A stretch of 64,000 nucleotides of DNA from Streptacidiphilus albus JL83 (GTDB lineage Bacteria > Actinomycetota > Actinomycetes > Streptomycetales > Streptomycetaceae). A model generated the notes under the pieces. The model saw only the letters and a program-made list of their open reading frames with translations. It was not told the DNA's origin and searched no databases. The first letter of the stretch is position 1. Every line of letters begins with the position of its first letter. The position numbers and the translations under genes are program-made. The DNA lies in the NCBI RefSeq assembly GCF_000744705.1, contig NZ_JQML01000001.1:6706017-6770016 (forward strand). The letters run 5' to 3'. Of this stretch, positions 49,562-57,686 are shown one piece after another.

Positions 49562-50444
49562 GGGAGTGGCTGCCGTGCGAGTGGCTGTGCCCGGGGTCGT
49601 CCGGGTGGTGGTGGGGGCGCTGCTCGGCGCCGACCCGGTCCTCGAAGCCGGGCATGGCTATCCGGTAGACGCAGGTGTCGCAGTTCATCCGCAGGTCCCC
49701 GGCCAGGGCCTCGCGGTAGCGCTCCAGGACCAGCTCGGCCAGCTCCTCGGAGGCGCCCATCACCGCCGCCTGCCGCACGTCGACCCCGGAGTGGGCCGTC
49801 GCCCAGTCGGCCGCCTGCTGCTCGACCCGGGTCGGCAGGATGCCGGTGAACAGGAAGTAGGGCAGCACGACTATCCGCTTCGCGCCCAGCAGCCGGCAGC
49901 GCTCCAGGCCGGAGGGGACGTCGGGCGCGGCCAGCGAGACGAACGCGGTCTCGACCCCGGCCAGTCCCCGGCCCTCCCACAGCAGCCGGGCGACCTTGAC
50001 CACCTCGGCGTTGGCGTCCGGGTCGGTCGAGCCCCGGCCGACCAGCAGCACGGTGGTCTCCGCGCGCAGCTCGCGCGGCAGCACCTCGTCCAACCGCCGC
50101 TCCAGCACGGTCAACAGGGCCGGGTGCGGGCCGAGCGGGCGGCCGTAGCCGAAGGAGGTGCCGGGGTGGCGCTCGCGCTCGCGCACCAGCGCGGCCGGGA
50201 TGTCGCCCTTGGCGTGCCCGGCCGAGACCAGCACCAGCGGCACCGCCGCGAAGCGGGTGGCCCCGCCCGCGACCAGCTCGGCGACGGCGTCGGCCAGCGG
50301 CGGCGGGGAGAGCTCGATGAAGCCGCCGCCGACGGGGGTGTCCGGCAGCCGGTCGCGCAGCCCGGCGACGAAGGAACGGAACGCCTCCGCGCCCTCCTCG
50401 TCCCGGGTGCCGTGACCGACCAGCAGCAGTGCGGGGGGGTTCAT
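49551..50444 (-). CDS. cbiX: Sirohydrochlorin chelatase-like protein (CbiX family) with His-rich tail
   Basis: The 297-residue protein has two CbiX-type halves. The first opens LLLVGHGTRDEEG with the metal-binding His and continues FIELSPPPLADAV, VPLVLVSAGHAKGDIP. The second is LLVGRGSTDPDANAEV, KRIVVLPYFLFTGIL. The C-terminus is a His-rich segment (HHHPDDPGHSHSHGSHSH), typical of cobalt chelatases that concentrate metal. It inserts cobalt into sirohydrochlorin. It overlaps cobH by four bases. Confidence 0.92.
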   Translation of the reverse strand: MNPPALLLVGHGTRDEEGAEAFRSFVAGLRDRLPDTPVGGGFIELSPPPLADAVAELVAGGATRFAAVPLVLVSAGHAKGDIPAALVRERERHPGTSFGYGRPLGPHPALLTVLERRLDEVLPRELRAETTVLLVGRGSTDPDANAEVVKVARLLWEGRGLAGVETAFVSLAAPDVPSGLERCRLLGAKRIVVLPYFLFTGILPTRVEQQAADWATAHSGVDVRQAAVMGASEELAELVLERYREALAGDLRMNCDTCVYRIAMPGFEDRVGAEQRPHHHPDDPGHSHSHGSHSHAH

Positions 50445-51076
50445 ACGGAGGGCTCCTCAGCGTCGTTCGGGGCGGCGTCGTACAGGTCGGCGTCGTACAG
50501 GTCGGGGTAGAGCAGGGCGTTCGCGGCGGCCGCGGCCACCGCCGAACCGCCCTTCTCGGAGATGTTGCTGACGGCGGGCAGCCCGGAGGCGCGCAGCGCC
50601 GCCTTGGACTCGGCCGCGCCGACGAAGCCCACCGGCAGGCCGATGACCAGCGCCGGACGGGCGTCCAGCCGCAGCAGCTCCTCCAGCGCGGTCGGGGCGC
50701 AGCCGATCACCCAGACCGCGCCGGGGCCGACCTCGGCCAGCGCCATCCGGACGGCGGCGGCCGAGCGGGTCAGCCCGGTCGCCGGGTCGCCCTTGGCCTC
50801 GCGCACCCGGCACAGCGCCCGGCGGGCGGTGATCCCGGCGGCCACCATCTCGACGTCCGCGACCAGCGGCGCCCCGGCGGCCAGCGCGTCGGCGGCGGAC
50901 CGGAGCACCGACTCCTCGGCGATCACCAGCTCGTCCAGGTAGCCGAGGTCGGCGCTGGAGTGGACGATCCGCTCGGCCACCGCGCGGGTCAGCGGCGGCA
51001 GGTGGCTGGTGTCGGCGCGGGCCCGCAGCCGACGGTAGGACTCGCGTTCGATGGGGTGGACCTGGCGAGGGGTCAT
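50441..51076 (-). CDS. cobH: Precorrin-8X methylmutase
   Basis: The 211-residue enzyme has the family motifs HPIERESYRRLR, the catalytic His in AERIVHSSADLG, DVEMVAAGITARR, WVIGCAPTALEELL and LVIGLPVGFVGAAESK. It moves the C-11 methyl group to C-12 to form hydrogenobyrinate. The ATG at 51076 lies 79 bases after the cbiG-cobJ stop, the largest gap in the operon. Confidence 0.95.
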   Translation of the reverse strand: MTPRQVHPIERESYRRLRARADTSHLPPLTRAVAERIVHSSADLGYLDELVIAEESVLRSAADALAAGAPLVADVEMVAAGITARRALCRVREAKGDPATGLTRSAAAVRMALAEVGPGAVWVIGCAPTALEELLRLDARPALVIGLPVGFVGAAESKAALRASGLPAVSNISEKGGSAVAAAAANALLYPDLYDADLYDAAPNDAEEPSV

Positions 51077-51155
51077 CCGGGCAGTCCTTCCAGGGGGTCG
51101 ACGGCGGCCGGGGCGGGAGTCGGCGCGGAGGTCGCTGCGGAGCTCGCTGCGGGGG

Positions 51156-52862
51156 TCACCCCTGCCACCGGTAGCCGCGCGGGGTGACCATGCGGCCGGC
51201 GACGGTGCGCGAGGCGGTGTTGCCGACGACCACCACGGTGGTCATGTCGACCGTGGTCACGTCGATCTCGGCCAGGGTGGTGACGGTGTGCCACTCGTCC
51301 GCGCGGGAGATGGCGTGGGCCACGCCGACCGGCGTGGTGGCCGGCTCCCGGTGCTCGGCCAGCAGCGACAGCGCCTTCGGCAGCTGCCAGTCCCGGCCCC
51401 GGCTGCGCGGGTTGTAGAAGGTGACCACCAGGTCGGCCTCGGCGGCGGCGCGGACCCGGCGCTCGATCACCTCCCAGGGGGTGTGCAGGTCGGACAGGCT
51501 GATCGAGACGTGGTCGTGGCCCATCGGCGCGCCCAGCAGCGAGGAGGCGGCCAGCGCGGCGGTCACCCCTGGGACGCCGACCACGTCGATGTCCGCCCCG
51601 GCCTCGGCCAGCGCGGGGGAGGCCATGGCGTAGACGCCGGCGTCGCCGCTGCCGATCAGCGCCACCGCGTGGCCCTCCTCGGCCAGTCGGACCGCGCTGC
51701 GGGCGCGCTCCTCCTCCGCGCCGAGGCCGGTCTCCTCGATCCGGGTGCCGGGGCGCAGCAGGTCGCGGATCTGGTCGACGTACTGGTCCAGGCCGACGAT
51801 CACCGACGCCCGGCGCAGCTCCTGCCGGGCGCGCGGGGTGAGCAGGTCGCGCGCGCCGGGGCCGAGCCCGACCACGGCCAGCCGGCCGCGCACCGGGCGG
51901 CGGGCGACGGCGACGGTGCACATCGCGGCCCGGCCCTCGGGCTCGGACTTCCGCTTGGCGACCACCAGTTCGCCCCCGGACTCCAGCAGCGCCGCCGCCT
52001 CGGCGACGCTGGGCGTGCCGACGGCGGCCAGCGGCGCGGCCGAGGGGTTGGGCACGGCGACGGCGGCCAGCGCCTCGGCCGGGTGGGTCAGCAGCTCGAC
52101 GCCGAGCGTCCGGGCGGCCTCGACCAGCCCCGGCTCCTCGGCCTTGGCGTCCACGCTGGCCAGGCAGCCGACCGCGAGCGGGCTGAGCCCGGCCTCGGCC
52201 AGGGCGGAGCGGACCAGGTCGAGCACCTCCTCGGTCGGGACGCCCCGGCTGGCGCCGACGCCGACGACCAGGCTGCGCGGGTACAACTGGACGGTGGGGA
52301 CGGTCGATCCCGCTGCCGGCAGCCGGTCGCTGAGGCAGAGGGTCGGGGCGTCCGCCGCCGCGTCGGCGGAGACGTTCGGCGGCAGCGCGGGCAGCGGGTG
52401 GACGGCGTCGGCGACCAGCCGGACCGGCTCGCCGTCCAGCAGCGCCCGGCTCAGCGCCGCCAGGTCGCCGGTGACCGGCAGGCCGAGGGTGTCCAGACCG
52501 GGGACGCCGGTCGCGTCGGTCGCCGTGGTCACCACCGGCTGTGCCTCCAGCGCCTCGGCGACCCGGGCGGCCAGCGCGTTGGCGCCGCCCTCGTGCCCGC
52601 CGACCAGGGCCACCGCGAAGCGGGTGGACTCGTCGACGCAGACCACCCCGGGGTCGGTGTGCTTGTCCGCGAGCAGCGGGGCGATCAGCCGTACGGTCGC
52701 GCCGGTCGCCAGGAAGCAGACCAGCTGCTCGCACTCGGTCCAGGCCCGGCGCACGGAGGCGGCGACGGTCGGCTCCGTGTAGAGGGCGAACTCCGGGTCG
52801 GCGGCGGCGAGCCGGGCGGCGGACCGGCGGCCGGCGGCGGTGGCCGCGATCAGGCCAATCAC
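51156..52862 (-). CDS. cobJ: CbiG-CobJ fusion (cobalt-precorrin-5A hydrolase / precorrin-3B C17-methyltransferase)
   Basis: The 568-residue fusion starts at GTG 52862, sharing one base with the cobL stop. Residues 1-320 are CbiG-like: FLATGATVRLIAPLLADKHTDPG, VALVGGHEGGANALA, VVTTATDATGVPGLD, VGVGASRGVPTEEV. Residues 325-568 are a SAM-dependent CobJ: AVVGLGPGARDLLT, GSGDAGVYAMASPA, VPGVTAALAASSLLGAP, DLVVTFYNPRS. CbiG opens the ring in the anaerobic-type route; the fused CobJ contracts the ring. CbiG-CobJ fusions are common in actinobacteria, where the CbiG half may substitute for missing aerobic-route steps. Confidence 0.92.
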   Translation of the reverse strand: MIGLIAATAAGRRSAARLAAADPEFALYTEPTVAASVRRAWTECEQLVCFLATGATVRLIAPLLADKHTDPGVVCVDESTRFAVALVGGHEGGANALAARVAEALEAQPVVTTATDATGVPGLDTLGLPVTGDLAALSRALLDGEPVRLVADAVHPLPALPPNVSADAAADAPTLCLSDRLPAAGSTVPTVQLYPRSLVVGVGASRGVPTEEVLDLVRSALAEAGLSPLAVGCLASVDAKAEEPGLVEAARTLGVELLTHPAEALAAVAVPNPSAAPLAAVGTPSVAEAAALLESGGELVVAKRKSEPEGRAAMCTVAVARRPVRGRLAVVGLGPGARDLLTPRARQELRRASVIVGLDQYVDQIRDLLRPGTRIEETGLGAEEERARSAVRLAEEGHAVALIGSGDAGVYAMASPALAEAGADIDVVGVPGVTAALAASSLLGAPMGHDHVSISLSDLHTPWEVIERRVRAAAEADLVVTFYNPRSRGRDWQLPKALSLLAEHREPATTPVGVAHAISRADEWHTVTTLAEIDVTTVDMTTVVVVGNTASRTVAGRMVTPRGYRWQG

Positions 52863-54250
52863 TATGAGTCTCCCGATGGTGCGGTGGTTGCTGATGAGTC
52901 GACAGGTATGGACCCGGGGGCGGTCCTGGTGCCCCAGAGCACGAAGACCGGGTTGATCGCGGCCAGTCGGCTCACCCCGCCCGGCAGCGGCGCCAGCCGG
53001 GCGGCCTGGAGCTGGACGCCCTCGGCGGTGAACCCGGCCGCGAGCAGTGCGGCCCGGACGTCGGGGACCCGGTCCAGGGCGGCCAGGGTGACCACCACGG
53101 TGCGCAGCGCCCGCTCGGCGCAGGCGGTGACGACGGCCGGCAGGTCGGCCCCGCCGCCGCCGATGAAGACCGCGTCCGGCGCGGGCAGGCCGTCGAGCGC
53201 CCCGGGTGCGCTTCCGTGCACCACTCCGACGTCGACGCCGTGCGCCCGCGCGTTGGCGCGGATCCGGCGCACCCCGTCCTCGGTGCGCTCCACCGCCACC
53301 ACCGCTGCGCCCAGCCGGGCGCACTCGATCGCGACCGAGCCGCTGCCCGCCCCCACGTCCCAAACCAGGGTGCCCAGCCGGGGCCCGAGCCTGGCCAGTG
53401 CCAGGGCCCGCACCTCGGCCTTGGTGACCATCGAGTCCCGGTGCTCGAACGCCTCCTCGGACAGTGCCCAGCCGTCCGGGCCCTCGGTCGGCCCGGCCAG
53501 CGCGCGCATCGGGCCGACCGCACCGTCCGCACCGCCCGCACCGTCCGCGACGGCGAGGCAGAGCACCACCTGGACGCCGGGCCAGTCCCGGGCCGCCGCC
53601 TGGGCCGGCGTCAGCTCCTCGACCCGCTCGGTCGCGGTGCCCAGGTCGGTGGCCACCACCAGCCGCCGCTCGATCCCGGGCACGGCGAGCAGCGCCGCGC
53701 CGATCTCGGCCGGTCCGGCGCCGGGCGCGGTCAGCACGGCGGTCTTGCGCTGCGAGCGGCAGGCGTTGAAGGCGGTGCGCGGGTCGCGGCCGTGGGCGCT
53801 GACCACCACGGCGTCGTCCCAGGGCAGGCCGATCCGGGCGAAGGCCTCGGCGACGCTGCTGGTACCGGGCCTGACGTCGAGCGCGTCCGGCCCGAAGCGC
53901 TCGGCCAGGGCGCGGACGATGCCGAAGAACCCCGGGTCGCCGGAGGCCAGCACCAGCACCCGGGCGGTCGTTGCCGACGCCCCGTCGCTGGGTGCGGGTG
54001 CGGGTGCGGGTGCGGGTGCGGGGGCGGACGCGGGGGCGAGCGCGGCGACGGCGTCCAGCGCGGGCGCGAGCGGGCCGAGGACCAGCGCGCGGTCGGCGGG
54101 CACGCCGGCCGCGTCCAGGTTCCGGCGTCCGCCGAGCACCAGGTCGGCGTCGGCGACCAGCTCCGGGCGTCCGGGGAGCGGCCCTGAGCCCAGGACCGTG
54201 ATCCACCGCTGCGGTACGCCGCTCACCGGGCGCAGCGCGGGGCCGGTCAT
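52862..54250 (-). CDS. cobL: Precorrin-6Y C5,15-methyltransferase (decarboxylating), CobL
   Basis: The 462-residue enzyme starts at ATG 54250 in an ATGA overlap with cobM. The N-terminal CbiE-like half has VLGGRRNLDAAG, VLASGDPGFFGI and AFARIGLPWDDAVVVSAHGRD. The C-terminal CbiT-like half has the SAM motif WDVGAGSGSVAIECARLG and FIGGGGADLP. An Ala/Pro loop made by a hexanucleotide repeat is inserted in the CbiE half before VLVLASGDPG. The enzyme adds two methyl groups and removes the C-12 acetate carboxyl. Confidence 0.93.
   Translation of the reverse strand: MTGPALRPVSGVPQRWITVLGSGPLPGRPELVADADLVLGGRRNLDAAGVPADRALVLGPLAPALDAVAALAPASAPAPAPAPAPAPSDGASATTARVLVLASGDPGFFGIVRALAERFGPDALDVRPGTSSVAEAFARIGLPWDDAVVVSAHGRDPRTAFNACRSQRKTAVLTAPGAGPAEIGAALLAVPGIERRLVVATDLGTATERVEELTPAQAAARDWPGVQVVLCLAVADGAGGADGAVGPMRALAGPTEGPDGWALSEEAFEHRDSMVTKAEVRALALARLGPRLGTLVWDVGAGSGSVAIECARLGAAVVAVERTEDGVRRIRANARAHGVDVGVVHGSAPGALDGLPAPDAVFIGGGGADLPAVVTACAERALRTVVVTLAALDRVPDVRAALLAAGFTAEGVQLQAARLAPLPGGVSRLAAINPVFVLWGTRTAPGSIPVDSSATTAPSGDS
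53991..54026. repeat. Hexanucleotide repeat (GGTGCG) in cobL
   Basis: Five perfect GGTGCG units (53991-54020) and one GGGGCG encode an alternating Pro/Ala run on the minus strand in the CbiE half of CobL. Confidence 0.95.
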
Positions 54251-55092
54251 GGCTTGGCGGCCCGCAGGGCGCGCCGCGCCTCGGGATCCGCGCGCCGGAA
54301 GCCGTGGAAGTGGCCGGGGTGGTAGAGGTGCGAGCGGGTGCCGGTGGCGGCCAGCGCGGGGCCGACCAGGAACAGCGTGTGCTTCCACAGCTTGTGCTCC
54401 TTCACCTGCGCCTCCAGCGTCTCCAGGGTGCCGGTCAGCACCAGTTCGTCGGGCCAGGTCGCCTGGTAGGCGATGACCACCGGGGTCTCCGGCGGGTAGC
54501 CGCCCTCGGTCAGCTCCTCCACCAGCTGCTTGGCCCGCGCCGCCGAGAGGAAGATGGCCATGGTGGTGCCGTGCCGGGCGAAGTCGCGGACCTCCTCGCC
54601 GGGCGGCATCGGCGTCTTGCCGCCGCCGAGCCGGGTCAGGATCACGCTCTGGGCGACCTCGGGAATGGTCAGCTCGCGCTGGGCGATGGCGGCCACGGCC
54701 GCGAAGGAGGAGACGCCGGGGACGATCTCGGTCTCCAGGCCGAGCTCGCGGCAGCGGTCCAACTGCTCCTGCACCGCGCCCCAGAGCGAGGGGTCGCCGG
54801 AGTGGATCCGGGCCACCTTCCGGCCCTCGGCGGCGGCACGGGCGTAGACCGCGAGCACGTCCTCCATCGGGATCAGCGAGGAGTCGAGGATCTCGGCGTC
54901 CGGCCGGGCGTGCTCCAGCACCTCCTCCTGGACCAGGCTGGCGGCCCAGATGACGGTGTCGGCCTCGGCGATGGCACGGGCGGCGCGGAAGGTCAGCAGG
55001 TCGGCCGCGCCGGGGCCGGCGCCGACGAAGGTGATCCTGCCGACCGGTTCGGACTCGGCCGTCGGATCGGCCTCAGGGGTCGCGCTGCTCAC
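54247..55092 (-). CDS. cobM: Precorrin-4 C11-methyltransferase
   Basis: The 281-residue SAM methyltransferase starts at GTG 55092 in a GTGA overlap with cobI. It has FVGAGPGAADLLTFRAARAI, IWAASLVQEEVL, RIHSGDPSLWGAVQEQLD, VPGVSSFAAVAAIAQ, LTRLGGGKTPMP and VVIAYQATWPDE. Each matches the CobM/CbiF family. It adds the C-11 methyl group. Confidence 0.95.
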   Translation of the reverse strand: MSSATPEADPTAESEPVGRITFVGAGPGAADLLTFRAARAIAEADTVIWAASLVQEEVLEHARPDAEILDSSLIPMEDVLAVYARAAAEGRKVARIHSGDPSLWGAVQEQLDRCRELGLETEIVPGVSSFAAVAAIAQRELTIPEVAQSVILTRLGGGKTPMPPGEEVRDFARHGTTMAIFLSAARAKQLVEELTEGGYPPETPVVIAYQATWPDELVLTGTLETLEAQVKEHKLWKHTLFLVGPALAATGTRSHLYHPGHFHGFRRADPEARRALRAAKP

Positions 55093-55844
55093 AGCTTGCC
55101 TCCGCGGGTGGTTCGGGTCGCCGGTGCGATCAGCGTGGACAGGTAGGGGAGCGGACCGTCGAGGGGGTGTCCCGCCGGTCGGATCTGTTCGTCGGGCAGG
55201 CCGAGCGAGGCCCCCCAGACCGCGTCCCGGTCGCGCCCGGTGTCCGCCAGGGCCGCCTTCACCTCGGCCGCCAGCCGGCCGAACTTGTAGGCGACGACGG
55301 TGCCGGGACCGGCCAGGGCGTCCCGGAGGACGGCCGACCCGGCGGTGACCGGGACCAGGGTCAGCGGCTCGGTGCCCTCGGCCAGGACGGTGCCGCTGCG
55401 CGCGGCGAGGTCCTGCATGGCGGTGATCCCGGGCACGGTCTCCACCGCCAGCCCGGGGATCAGCGCGGTCAGGGTCTGCGCCAGATAGGTGAAGGTGGAG
55501 TAGACGTTGGGGTCGCCGATGGTGGCGAAGGCCACCAGCCCGTGGGTCCGCAGCAGTTCCGCGACCCGGGCCCCGGCGGCGTCCCAGGCGGCCTCGCGGC
55601 GGGCCCGGTCCTGACGCTCGTTCAGGGCGAAGACGATCCGTTCGACCTTGGCGGCGGCGGCGTGGTGCAGCACGGTGGCCTCGGCCCGGCCGGTCTCGCC
55701 GCTGTCCATCACCGGGACCACGACCACGTCGGCCTCGGTCAGCAGGCGGACGGCCTTGACGGTCACCAGCTCCGGATCACCCGGTCCCATGCCGATGCCG
55801 ACCAGTCGGGCGGCCGGGGCAGGCGGGGGTGCGACTGGGCGCAT
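55089..55844 (-). CDS. cobI: Precorrin-2 C20-methyltransferase
   Basis: The 251-residue enzyme starts at ATG 55844, eight bases after GAGGA. It has VGIGMGPGDPELVTVKAVRLL, VVPVMDSGETGRAEATV, FATIGDPNVYSTFTYLAQ, VPGITAMQDLAARSG and LVPVTAGSAVLRDAL, typical of CobI/CbiL. It adds the C-20 methyl group, an early step, and is the first gene of the operon behind the cobalamin riboswitch. Confidence 0.95.
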   Translation of the reverse strand: MRPVAPPPAPAARLVGIGMGPGDPELVTVKAVRLLTEADVVVVPVMDSGETGRAEATVLHHAAAAKVERIVFALNERQDRARREAAWDAAGARVAELLRTHGLVAFATIGDPNVYSTFTYLAQTLTALIPGLAVETVPGITAMQDLAARSGTVLAEGTEPLTLVPVTAGSAVLRDALAGPGTVVAYKFGRLAAEVKAALADTGRDRDAVWGASLGLPDEQIRPAGHPLDGPLPYLSTLIAPATRTTRGGKL

Positions 55845-55879
55845 GGTGGCAGTCCTCACTCGGGGTCCGCGCCCCGGAT

Positions 55880-56022
55880 CGTGGTGACGGCGGCCAGAGT
55901 TCCTGGCTCGCGGACGGTCCGCCCGGTGGAGCGGCCGCCCGGTGACAGTGGCGGGACCGCGCCGGATTCGCACCGGACTTCCTCATCATTGCCGCCGTAT
56001 CAGGCCCCGGAATCCCACCACG
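55880..56022 (-). ncRNA. Adenosylcobalamin riboswitch
   Basis: Read on the minus strand, the region contains the classic conserved core: GGAAGTCCGGTGCGAATCCG, then GCGGTCCCGCCACTGTCACC (the B12-box part, about 55941-55960) and GAGCCAGGAACTCTGGCC near 55893-55910. A seven-base P1 stem is visible, CGTGGTG (56016-56022) with CACCACG (55880-55886, both read on the minus strand). A CGGGG/CCCCG hairpin at 55861-55876 lies between the aptamer and the cobI ribosome site and may be the expression platform. High cobalamin should repress the operon. Confidence 0.95.
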
Positions 56023-56104
56023 CTGCGCATCGGGGAGTCAACCGCGCGCTGTGTGTCCTCTCCCACGTCAGCTGCCCTGCGCCCCCGCTCGCCCGCTCAT
56101 CCGT

Positions 56105-57448
56105 TCAACTGTGCGCGGGCGGCAGCAGCGAGCGCAGCGCGGACCCGAGCCGGTGCGAGGCCGGACCGGCCGAGCGCAGCGCGGCCGACACCGCCGGCAG
56201 CGGGTCGTCGGCCGCCGCCCAGGCCAGCTCGCGCAGCCGGCCGCGCGGGCGCACCGGCGGGGCCGAGGCGCCCTCCGGCAGTTGCGCGGAGCGGTGGCCC
56301 CGGCCGAAGGCGACCCGGGCCGGCGCGTCCAGGATCTCGACGGTGAAGCTGCGGCCTTCCAACTGGTCGCCCTTGGGCACGGCCCGGCCGGTGAGGTCCA
56401 GGTGCAGGGCGCGGACCAGGTCGATCCCCGGGCCGGTCTCGAACAGCCGGAACTGCGCCCCCACCCGGGGGTTGAAGTCCAGCAGCTTGTAGCGGCCGTC
56501 CCGGCGGTCGTAGCGCCAGTCCAGGTCGCAGATGCCGTGAAAGCCGACGGCCCGGCAGAAGCGGGCGCTCTCCTCGGCGAGCTCCGGGTTGGCGGTGGTG
56601 TAGGCGTGGGCGGTGACGCCGCCGCGCGGCGGCCAGGAACGGACCTTGACGCCGGTGAACACCACGTCCTGATTGACCGCGGCCCCGTCGGCCCCGCTCT
56701 CCTCGGCCCCGCCTGCGGACCCGCCGCCGGCGCAGTAGAGGTGGGCGATCCAGTCCTCGGCGTGCTCCATCGGCAGGTACTCCTGCAGCAGCACCCGGGG
56801 CATGGCGGCGGGCCAGCCTGCGGCCAGCCGGGTCAGCGCGGCCCGGTCGGCCAGCAGGGTGGTCGAACCGACCGCGGGATCGCTGAGCCGGGCGTAGGGG
56901 TCCGCGTTCTTGGCGACGATCGGGAAGACCAGCTCCTCGGCGGCGGCCGCGAGCTCCGCCGGGGTGCGCGGCAGCACCGAGCGCGGGGTGGCCACCCCGT
57001 GCTCCAGGCAGAGCCGGTGCAGCGACTGCTTCCCGGCCAGCGCCCGGGGCAGTTCGGCCGGGACGGCCGGGATCACCAGGTACGGGGCCAGCTCCGCGGC
57101 GTTCTCGGCGAGCAGCACGGCGGCCTCGTCGTCCGTGGGCAGGGCGATGCAGCGGCGGCCCTCGCGGGCCGCCACCTGCCGGGCGATCCGGGTCAGCCCG
57201 GCCAGCAGCTGTTCGGCCGGCTCGGTCCCGACGGTGGGCCAGACGAAGCGGCCGCGGAGGTAGCGGGAGAGCGCGGCCGGGGTGGCCCGGTCCTCGGTGA
57301 TCGCGTAGACCGGGACGCCGGCCCGGCCCAGGCTGCGGATGGCGCCCACCCCGCCGTGGTGCAGCGGGTAGCGGCCGATCTTGACGACGAGCACCGGCAC
57401 CCGTCTGTCGAGTCCGATGTCGAGCCCTCGGTCCCGTCCGTTGTCCAA
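56105..57448 (-). CDS. ATP-grasp carboxylate-amine ligase-like protein
   Basis: The 447-residue protein starts at TTG 57448, five bases after GGGGGG; a GTG within VPVLVVKIG is an alternative. An N-terminal Rossmann-like part (HHGGVGAIRSLGRAGVPVYAI, ALPTDDEAAVLLAE) leads to an ATP-grasp: VATPRSVLPRTPAELAAAAEELVFPIVAKNADP with the ATP-binding Lys, VLLQEYLPMEHAEDW, and the metal motif CDLDWRYDRRDGRYKLLDFNPRVGAQF. Such enzymes join an acyl phosphate to an amine or other nucleophile. The substrate is unknown. It is divergent from the FAD oxidoreductase, with which it is often paired in streptomycetes. Confidence 0.8.
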   Translation of the reverse strand: MDNGRDRGLDIGLDRRVPVLVVKIGRYPLHHGGVGAIRSLGRAGVPVYAITEDRATPAALSRYLRGRFVWPTVGTEPAEQLLAGLTRIARQVAAREGRRCIALPTDDEAAVLLAENAAELAPYLVIPAVPAELPRALAGKQSLHRLCLEHGVATPRSVLPRTPAELAAAAEELVFPIVAKNADPYARLSDPAVGSTTLLADRAALTRLAAGWPAAMPRVLLQEYLPMEHAEDWIAHLYCAGGGSAGGAEESGADGAAVNQDVVFTGVKVRSWPPRGGVTAHAYTTANPELAEESARFCRAVGFHGICDLDWRYDRRDGRYKLLDFNPRVGAQFRLFETGPGIDLVRALHLDLTGRAVPKGDQLEGRSFTVEILDAPARVAFGRGHRSAQLPEGASAPPVRPRGRLRELAWAAADDPLPAVSAALRSAGPASHRLGSALRSLLPPAHS

Positions 57449-57686
57449 GGCAGCCCCCCTGCTTGGTCCCGCTCCCCGATCGGTGGATCCATGATGCCCG
57501 GGGCACGGCCTGCGTCGACGCGCTTTCGCCAAGTCCCGTGCCGGGCCCCGGTCCAGGCCCCGGCGCCGCCGATCGCAAATCCGATCGAACCCATGACAGG
57601 GGAGCCGTTCCGTAGCAGCATGGACCCACCGATCAGGGAGCGGGACCAGGGCGAGACGGAACGTCATCAAGCTGGGGAGCTGAGCG
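57449..57686. promoter_or_regulatory. Divergent promoter region (ATP-grasp / FAD oxidoreductase)
   Basis: This 238-base region is flanked by the TTG and ATG starts of two divergent genes. I see no clear palindrome or gene; it presumably holds two back-to-back promoters. Confidence 0.35.

Noticed and set aside
51051-54476. 1141-residue plus-strand frame over the cobalamin genes
   Set aside because: It is antisense to cobJ, cobL and cobH, which have strong motifs; the frame lacks any.
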